Assembly (NCBI GenBank): GCA_945898095.1
Contig: CAMDHE010000007.1
Span: 1-64,000 of the forward strand
Reading direction: 5' to 3'
Length of the DNA: 64,000 nt
From: Roseateles toxinivorans
GTDB taxonomy: Bacteria > Pseudomonadota > Gammaproteobacteria > Burkholderiales > Burkholderiaceae_C
Made by a program: the position numbers and the translations under genes. Below the pieces are notes generated by a model, which saw nothing but the letters and a program-made list of their open reading frames with translations, ran no database searches and was not told the origin of the DNA. This document shows positions 57,338 through 64,000 of the stretch, in pieces. Within the stretch, counting starts at the first letter, position 1, and each line of letters begins with the position of its first letter.

Positions 57338-60300
57338 ATGTGGATCACTAAAGTATCAATCCAGAACCCGGTCTTTGCGACGATGGTGATGGTGGCCTTG
57401 TGCGTGCTGGGGATGTTCTCCTATGCCAGACTAGGCGTCGAGCAGATGCCCGACATTTCGATGCCGGGCGCCTGGATCGATGTTCGCTACCCCGGCGCTT
57501 CGCCCGATGCAGTCGAGCGCGAGGTGGCCAAGCCGCTCGAAGAAGCGATCAACACGATCTCGGGGGTCGATCGGATCCAGTCGCGCAGCTTCGAGGGCCG
57601 TGCCCAGGCCAGCGTCGAGTTCAGCCTGAATACCGATATGAGCCGGGCGATGCAGGACCTGCGCGACCGCGTGGCAGCGGCGCAAGCGGCTTTCCCGAAG
57701 GATGTGAAAGCGCCGACCGTTTCGCGCTTCCAGGGCGACAACGCGCAACCGGTGGTCGTGATGGCCTTGATGAGCAAGACAAGGCCAGCGCGCGAGTTGT
57801 CGTTATTGGGCGAATTGGTCATTGCCAAGCGGCTCGGCCGGGTCGAGGGTGTGGCCAAGGTCGACGTCGGCGGCATCGTCTCACGTGAGGTACGCATCGA
57901 TCTTGACCCTTTGAGACTGCGCGCCTATGGCGTGACGCCGGCTGAAATCGCCTTGGCGCTGCGCGAAGCCAATAGCGACCAACCGGTGGGACTGCTGTCA
58001 GATCAAAGCAGTGATGCGATCCTGCGCGTCGAAGGTCGGATCAAGGATCCGAAACAGTTTGCCAACATGGTCGTGGCCAGGCGAGGCAATCTGGTGCTGA
58101 CGCTGAGCGATCTCGGTCACTTGGTCGAACGCGAGCGCGAACCCGACAGCATCGCCCGCATCAACGGTGCGCCGGCCATCACCTTCAACATCTTCAAGCA
58201 GCAGGACGCCAACATCGTCGCCACCGGTAATGCGGTCAAGGAGGCGATGGAGGAATTGAAAAAATCGCTGCCGGAAGGCGTCGAGCTGAACCTGATCTAC
58301 GCCAACAGCGACTGGGTCAAAGAATCGCTGACCGGCCTCAAACACACGCTGATCGAAGGTGCTTTGCTGACGATCGCGATCGTCTTCCTGTTCCTGCACA
58401 GCTGGCGTTCGACCATCATCACCGGGCTGACCTTGCCGATTTCGGTGATTTCGAGCTTCATCGCGGTGCAAGCCTTTGGCTTCACCTTGAACTTCATGAC
58501 GATGATGGCGCTCAGCCTGTGCATCGGCCTGTTGATCGACGACGCAATCGTCGTGCGCGAAAACATCGTGCGCCATCTCGGCATGGGCAAGAACCATCAC
58601 CGGGCCGCATTCGAAGGCACCAACGAGATCGGTCTGGCCGTCATGGCCACGACCTTTGCGATTTGTGCGGTCTTCGTGCCGGTGGCCTTCATGGGCGGCA
58701 TCATCGGCAAGTTCTTCTACCCCTTCGGCATCACCGTGGCGGTGGCGGTACTGGTCAGCCTGTTCGTCAGCTTCACGCTCGACCCGATGCTGTCGTCGGT
58801 CTGGAAGGATCCGCCCAGCGACCGCTTGCGCCATTTGCCTGTGCTCGGGTCGATGATGCGCGGCACTGACCGATTGATGGATGGGCTGCACCTGCTTTAT
58901 GAACGCTTGATCCATTGGGCTTTTTCGAGCAAACGCTACCGCTTGTTTGTGCTGCCGGTCTGGGCCCGGCCCTTCGACGCACAAGGCCAGTGCGACCGCA
59001 GTCAGCCACGCCGGTTTCGAATGGCGACGCTGACGCCACGCGGCATCGTGCTGGCTGGCGGCTTGGCGAGCTTTGTGCTGGCGCTCGGGCTGACACCCTT
59101 GGTCGGCAGTGAGTTCATACCGCAAACCGACCAGGGCTTTACCCAGGTCAACCTGCGCATGCCGGTGGCATCGAGCCTGGATCGCAGCAATGCCAAAGTG
59201 CTGCAGGTCGAAGAGATCCTTAGCCGTTTCCCTGAAATCAAGAACGTCTCGACGGTGGTCGGCAGCAGCGGCGAGGGGATGTCGACCGGCAGGAATCAGG
59301 CGGCCTTGAATATCTCGCTGCAAGATCGCAGCCAGCGTCAACGCAGCCAGAAGCAGGTGGAGGATGCGATCCGCGCCGACATCGCCAAGATTCCCGGCGT
59401 CGAGGTCAGCGTCGGTTTCGATCGACCGATCTGGGTCACCATCCTTGGCAACGACCCAGAGGCTCTGACCTTGGTGACGAATGAATTTGCAGCCAAACTG
59501 AAGCTGATCCGCGGCGCGGTCGATGTTGATTCGACCGTCAAACCAGGGTTGCCGGCCTTCGCTGTGCGCTTGAAGGATTCTGCGATTCGTGAGCTGGGTC
59601 TGACTGCGCCGCAGTTGGCGGCTTCGTTGCGCAGTTATGTCAACGGCGAGGTGGCAACTTACTGGACCACGCCGGACGGCAACCAGGTCGAAGTACTCCT
59701 GAGACTGCCGCGCGAACAGCGTCAGCGCATTGAACAGATGCTCAAGCTGCCGGTCGCCTTCGCCAAGGATGGCTCGCCAATCGCGCTTGATCAGGTCGCG
59801 ACGATCGAAGCGGTCTTCAACCCGGAAGTGATCCGGCGTCAGAACCTGCAACGGCGCGAAGCGGTCTACGCTGGCGTGCAGGGCCGACCCTCGGGCGATG
59901 TCAACGACGAGGTGCAAAAGCTGATCAAGTCGACGCAGTTGCCGCCCGGCATCAGCTTCAATGTCGATGGTGCTGGCAAGCAACAGGCCGAGGCTTTCAA
60001 GGGCCTGGTCGGTGCCATGGGACTGGCGGTGATCTTCATCTACATCGTGCTGGCGAGCCAGTTCGGCAGCTTTTTGCAGCCGATTGCGATCATGGCCTCG
60101 CTGCCGTTGGCGCTGATCGGTGTGATGTTGTCCTTGTTGCTGTGGCGTTCGACGCTGAACGTCTTTTCGATGATTGGCCTGGTGATGCTGATGGGTCTGG
60201 TGACCAAGAACGCGATCTTGCTGGTCGACTTTGCCAATCAGGCGCGCAAGGCCGGCGCGACAGTGCCCGAAGCGCTGCTGCAAGCCGGCCTGATCCGGAT

Positions 60301-60529
60301 GCGACCCATCATCATGACAACTTCAGCGATGGTTTTTGGTATGTTGCCGATGGCGATTGCCTTCAATGACGGCGGCGAAATCCAGGCGCCGATGGGCCGC
60401 GCGATCATCGGCGGCGTGATCACCTCGACCTTGTTGACCCTGCTGGTCGTGCCGGTGCTCTATTCATATCTGGTGCGCGAGATCAAGCCTGCACCGGCGC
60501 TTGCCCTGGCAACGCAGGGCGGGGACTGA
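57338..60529 (+). CDS. RND efflux transporter permease (AcrB/MMPL superfamily)
   Basis: '[35 protein letters not shown]'-type N-terminus, '[18 protein letters not shown]', '[23 protein letters not shown]'. Confidence 0.95.
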   Translation: MWITKVSIQNPVFATMVMVALCVLGMFSYARLGVEQMPDISMPGAWIDVRYPGASPDAVEREVAKPLEEAINTISGVDRIQSRSFEGRAQASVEFSLNTDMSRAMQDLRDRVAAAQAAFPKDVKAPTVSRFQGDNAQPVVVMALMSKTRPARELSLLGELVIAKRLGRVEGVAKVDVGGIVSREVRIDLDPLRLRAYGVTPAEIALALREANSDQPVGLLSDQSSDAILRVEGRIKDPKQFANMVVARRGNLVLTLSDLGHLVEREREPDSIARINGAPAITFNIFKQQDANIVATGNAVKEAMEELKKSLPEGVELNLIYANSDWVKESLTGLKHTLIEGALLTIAIVFLFLHSWRSTIITGLTLPISVISSFIAVQAFGFTLNFMTMMALSLCIGLLIDDAIVVRENIVRHLGMGKNHHRAAFEGTNEIGLAVMATTFAICAVFVPVAFMGGIIGKFFYPFGITVAVAVLVSLFVSFTLDPMLSSVWKDPPSDRLRHLPVLGSMMRGTDRLMDGLHLLYERLIHWAFSSKRYRLFVLPVWARPFDAQGQCDRSQPRRFRMATLTPRGIVLAGGLASFVLALGLTPLVGSEFIPQTDQGFTQVNLRMPVASSLDRSNAKVLQVEEILSRFPEIKNVSTVVGSSGEGMSTGRNQAALNISLQDRSQRQRSQKQVEDAIRADIAKIPGVEVSVGFDRPIWVTILGNDPEALTLVTNEFAAKLKLIRGAVDVDSTVKPGLPAFAVRLKDSAIRELGLTAPQLAASLRSYVNGEVATYWTTPDGNQVEVLLRLPREQRQRIEQMLKLPVAFAKDGSPIALDQVATIEAVFNPEVIRRQNLQRREAVYAGVQGRPSGDVNDEVQKLIKSTQLPPGISFNVDGAGKQQAEAFKGLVGAMGLAVIFIYIVLASQFGSFLQPIAIMASLPLALIGVMLSLLLWRSTLNVFSMIGLVMLMGLVTKNAILLVDFANQARKAGATVPEALLQAGLIRMRPIIMTTSAMVFGMLPMAIAFNDGGEIQAPMGRAIIGGVITSTLLTLLVVPVLYSYLVREIKPAPALALATQGGD

Positions 60530-60831
60530 CACCCGCCAGGCCCGTTTTGGCCAAAACCTGACAATCACTTTTCGAGTCATCGGCCCTGCTTGAATCAAAC
60601 GCCTCCAGCGCCTGCGATCAATCCGTAAGTGGTTTCACTTAAATCCAAAGTGTTGATAGTTTTGGCGCCAGATGCTACCTTGAGCTCAGTCGCAAAAGGG
60701 CTGAGAAAGGCTCGATGCACAGGATCCGGGCTAGTTGTCATGATCGATCCATTCGATTCGATCTCAGGCCGGGTCGGTTACAGGCTTCGCCTGCCCGGGA
60801 GATTCTTCCGGGCGTGAATCATGGAGAGACT

Positions 60832-61318
60832 ATGTTCAAAAAAATATTGATTGTCGGCCTGCTGTTGTCGACCTTGATCGGCATCGAACCCGCCCTTGCA
60901 CAAGCCCCCGCGCCCTATGAAGTGACACCGCAATTGATTGCCGCCGCCGTCAAGGAAGCCAAGGTCGTGTTTCTATGCGTCCACCGATGCGCTGGTGTCT
61001 GAGAAGGTTGCGGGCACCTTCGAGGCGAAATATCCCGGCATCAAGGTGCAGGTCGAGCGCGCCGGCGCTGAGCGCCTGTTTCAGCGCATCAATCAGGAGT
61101 AAGGCAGCAAGATCTACATCGTCGACGTGATCGAATCAGCCGCTGCCGTCAACTTTCTTTATTTCAAGCGCAAGTGCTGGTTGCAAGCAGCCCAGCCGGC
61201 CGATGTCGCCAAGTTCCGGCCTGCTACCGAGAAAGATATTGACTTGCCGTGCTCATCTGTTGGTGATTGCCTACAACAGCAATGTGCTGAAGAAGGAAGA
61301 CGCACCGAAGAGCAATGC
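60832..61318 (+). pseudogene. Decayed extracellular ABC-type substrate-binding protein gene (frameshifts, nonsense codon, 3' truncation)
   Basis: Intact signal peptide MFKKILIVGLLLSTLIGIEPALAQAP; continuation reads through three frames: KVVF / YASTDALVSEKVAGTFEAKYPGIKVQVERAGAERLFQRINQE* / GSKIYIVDVIESAAAVNFLYFKRKCWLQAAQPADVAKFRPATEKD / RAHLLVIAYNSNVLKKEDAPKS. Confidence 0.88.
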
Positions 61319-64000
61319 CTAGGCGTAGTCGCTGATCGGCGGGCAGCTGCAGGACAGGTTGCGGTCACCCCAGACGTTGTCGACGCGGCCCACCGGCACC
61401 CAGTATTTCTGCCGGCGCAAACCTGGCAAGGGATAGGCCGCTTCTTCGCGGCTGTAGCGATGCGGCCAGTCGGCACCAAGCAGGCTTTCTGCCGTATGCG
61501 GCGCATTGACCAGCGGGTTGTCGTCCAGCGGCCAAATGCCTTGCTCGACCTTGGTGATCTCGGCGCGGATGGCCAGCATCGCGTCGCAGAAACGGTCGAG
61601 TTCGGCCCTGGATTCGCTCTCGGTCGGTTCGACCATCAAGGTGCCTGCCACCGGGAATGACAGCGTCGGCGCGTGGAAGCCGTAATCGATCAGGCGCTTG
61701 GCCACATCTTCGGCGCCAATGCCGCTCGACTCCTTCAGCGGGCGCAGATCAAGAATGCATTCATGCGCCACGCCGCCGCCCTTGATGCCGGCGATCTGGC
61801 TGTTGAAGTGAATTTCATAAGCATCAGCCAGGCGCGCCGCGACATAGTTGGCCGACAGGATCGCGATCTCGGTCGCCGCCTGCAGCCCTTCCGCGCCCAT
61901 CATCCGCATATACATCCAGCTGATCGGCAGCACCGCCGCATTGCCCAACGGCGCGGCCGAAATCGCACCGATGGCTTCGAACGAAGCGATGCCAGCCGTG
62001 CGGTGTGCTGGCAGATAAGGCACCAGATCAGCGACCACGCAAACCGGCCCGACGCCAGGCCCGCCGCCGCCATGCGGGATGCAGAAGGTCTTGTGCAGAT
62101 TCAGATGGCTGACATCGCCGCCGAATTCACCTGGTGCGGCCACGCCGACCAGCGCATTCATGTTCGCGCCATCGACATAGACCCGCCCGCCATGGGCATG
62201 GACCAGTGCGCAGATCTCCTTGACCTGCGGGTCGAAGACGCCATAGGTCGAAGGGTAGGTGATCATGATCGCAGCCAGTTCCTGGCTGTGCAGCGTGCAT
62301 TTGGCGCGCAGGTCGTCGAGGTCGATATTGCCGTCGCGGCCGCAGCGGGTCACCACCACCGTCATGCCGGCCATCTGCGCCGATGCCGGGTTGGTACCAT
62401 GGGCTGATTCGGGAATCAGGCAGACCCGGCGCTGGCTCTGGCCCTGTGCCGTGTGGAAGGCCTTGATGATCAGCAGGCCGGCATATTCGCCCTGCGAGCC
62501 GGCGTTCGGCTGCAGCGAGATCCCTGCATAGCCGGTAGCCTGACAGAGCCAGTCGCGCAACTGCCGGTCGAGCAGGGCATAGCCTTGCATCTGGTCCTGC
62601 GGGGCGAACGGGTGAATATCGGCAAACTCTGGCCAGGTGACGGGGACCATCTCGCTGGTCGCGTTCAGCTTCATCGTGCAAGAACCCAGCGGAATCATCG
62701 TGCGGTCAAGCGCCAGGTCCTTGTCGGCCAGGCCGCGCAGATAGCGCAGCATTTCGGTCTCGGAGTGATAGCGGTTGAAGACCGGGTGAGTCAGGTATGG
62801 CGATGCGCGTAGCAACTCGGCCGGGATCAGCGAGTTGAGGCCTTTCTCGAAAGCCTCGAAGCCCGTCACGGCGCGCCCGCCCGAAAAGACTGCCAGCAGC
62901 ACCTTCAACTCGCTCCTGGTGGTGGTTTCGTCAAGCGAGATGCTGACCGAGTCGTTGGAGGCGCGGCGCAGATTGATGCCTGCATGCAAGGCGGCCGACA
63001 TCACGCCTTCGGTCTTGCCGCCAGTTTGCACTTGCAACGTGTCGAAGGCCGAACGATGCGTCAGCGTCCAGCCCAGCGCTTCCAGTCGCTGCGCCAGGAT
63101 CGCGGCGTAAGTGGCGATGCGCTGCGCGATCCTTTTGAGCCCGACCGGGCCATGGTAGACCGCGTACATGCTGGCGATGACGGCCGGCAGCACCTGGGCC
63201 GTGCAGATGTTCGAAGTGGCTTTTTCGCGGCGGATATGCTGCTCGCGGGTCTGCAGCGCCAACCGGTAGGCCGGCCGGCCATGCACATCGACGCTGACGC
63301 CAACCAAGCGCCCCGGCAGGCTGCGCTTGTATTCGTCCTTGCAAGCCATGTAAGCGGCATGTGGTCCGCCATTGCCCATTGGCATGCCGAAGCGCTGGCT
63401 GTTGCCCACGCAGATGTCGGCCCCTTGCTCGCCCGGCGACTTGATCAAGGTCAGCGCCAGCAGATCAGCCGCAGCGATCAGCAAAGCGCCTTGCCCATGC
63501 AGCGCATCGGCCGCACCTTGCAGGCCGCGCAGCTCGCCATTGACGCCTGGATATTGCAGCAAGGCGGCAAAGCAGCCGCTGCTGCCGGCGTCCGCTGCCG
63601 GGCCGACCTGCACATTGATGCCCAGCGGCCTGGCACGGGTCTGCACTACTTCCAGCGTTTGCGGCAGCACATCGTCGGCGACAAAAAAGACCTGTGATTT
63701 ACTCTTGCCGACACGCATTGCCAGCGTCATTGCCTCGGCCGCAGCAGTCGCTTCGTCGAGCATCGAGGCATTGGCGATCGCCATGCCGGTCAGGTCGGTG
63801 ACCATGGTCTGGAAGTTGACCAAGGCCTCCATCCGGCCTTGCGAAATCTCGGCCTGGTAGGGCGTGTATGCGGTGTACCAGGCGGGGTTTTCGAGGATGT
63901 TGCGCAGGATGACGCCGGGGGTCAGCGTGCCGTGGTAACCCTGGCCGATATAGCTTTTCAGCACCTGGTTCTGCGCCGCGATCGCCTTCAATTCGGCCAA
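61319..64000 (-). CDS. gcvP: Glycine dehydrogenase (decarboxylating), P-protein, N-terminus beyond window
   Basis: '[20 protein letters not shown]' PLP-Lys region, 'NTGKSQ-like' N-half '[11 protein letters not shown]', terminal '[15 protein letters not shown]' pattern; ORF runs off the window end. Confidence 0.96.
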   Translation of the reverse strand: MAELKAIAAQNQVLKSYIGQGYHGTLTPGVILRNILENPAWYTAYTPYQAEISQGRMEALVNFQTMVTDLTGMAIANASMLDEATAAAEAMTLAMRVGKSKSQVFFVADDVLPQTLEVVQTRARPLGINVQVGPAADAGSSGCFAALLQYPGVNGELRGLQGAADALHGQGALLIAAADLLALTLIKSPGEQGADICVGNSQRFGMPMGNGGPHAAYMACKDEYKRSLPGRLVGVSVDVHGRPAYRLALQTREQHIRREKATSNICTAQVLPAVIASMYAVYHGPVGLKRIAQRIATYAAILAQRLEALGWTLTHRSAFDTLQVQTGGKTEGVMSAALHAGINLRRASNDSVSISLDETTTRSELKVLLAVFSGGRAVTGFEAFEKGLNSLIPAELLRASPYLTHPVFNRYHSETEMLRYLRGLADKDLALDRTMIPLGSCTMKLNATSEMVPVTWPEFADIHPFAPQDQMQGYALLDRQLRDWLCQATGYAGISLQPNAGSQGEYAGLLIIKAFHTAQGQSQRRVCLIPESAHGTNPASAQMAGMTVVVTRCGRDGNIDLDDLRAKCTLHSQELAAIMITYPSTYGVFDPQVKEICALVHAHGGRVYVDGANMNALVGVAAPGEFGGDVSHLNLHKTFCIPHGGGGPGVGPVCVVADLVPYLPAHRTAGIASFEAIGAISAAPLGNAAVLPISWMYMRMMGAEGLQAATEIAILSANYVAARLADAYEIHFNSQIAGIKGGGVAHECILDLRPLKESSGIGAEDVAKRLIDYGFHAPTLSFPVAGTLMVEPTESESRAELDRFCDAMLAIRAEITKVEQGIWPLDDNPLVNAPHTAESLLGADWPHRYSREEAAYPLPGLRRQKYWVPVGRVDNVWGDRNLSCSCPPISDYA

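Noticed and set aside
57998-60283. 761-aa minus-strand ORF opposite the RND pump (also 509-2209, 14146-15477 on minus, 40307-42028 and 34633-36021 on plus)
   Set aside because: High-GC shadow ORFs antisense to strongly supported genes; low-complexity His/Gln/Arg-rich translations with no family motifs.
60695-60735. CTGAGA motif suggestive of a TPP riboswitch
   Set aside because: Only the short CUGAGA box is present; the second conserved TPP segment and the P1 stem are not found, and the downstream remnant is not an obvious thiamine gene.

Overview
The window looks like a high-GC proteobacterial chromosome segment, probably betaproteobacterial (Burkholderiales-like; this is inference from gene content, not a search). 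It is almost fully coding. I see no tRNA, rRNA, CRISPR array or intact mobile element. Main blocks: (1) 3-5814, a translationally coupled PfpI / sulfatase / GST / formylglycine-generating enzyme / DUF1254 cluster. (2) 5820-10643, single genes: hydratase, secreted hypothetical, orphan Bug-type binding protein, enoyl-CoA hydratase, TetR. (3) 10894-18288, a catabolic-looking run: double DsbA-like protein, DUF1145, second sulfatase, beta-propeller-like protein, SDR, AtsA-like MBL hydrolase, haloalkane-dehalogenase-like hydrolase. (4) 18303-27961, a Liv-type ABC transporter operon divergent from a GntR/FCD-led catabolic operon, with a perfect 13-bp palindrome at the shared promoter. (5) 27980-43837, one long minus-strand operon bcsD-bcsP-bcsQ-bcsA-bcsB-bcsZ-bcsC followed by an alginate/Wss-like O-acetylation module (two tandem SGNH paralogues, AlgF-like, MBOAT/AlgI-like, AlgJ-like). 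This is the best candidate for an unusual system: a BcsD-containing cellulose synthase fused to a cellulose-acetylation module, with signs of mosaic origin. (6) 44198-61318, mostly housekeeping genes (FAD oxidase, YihY, kbl/threonine dehydrogenase, CBS, aroC, MFS, RND pump) and a decayed ABC substrate-binding pseudogene. (7) gcvP, truncated by the window end.
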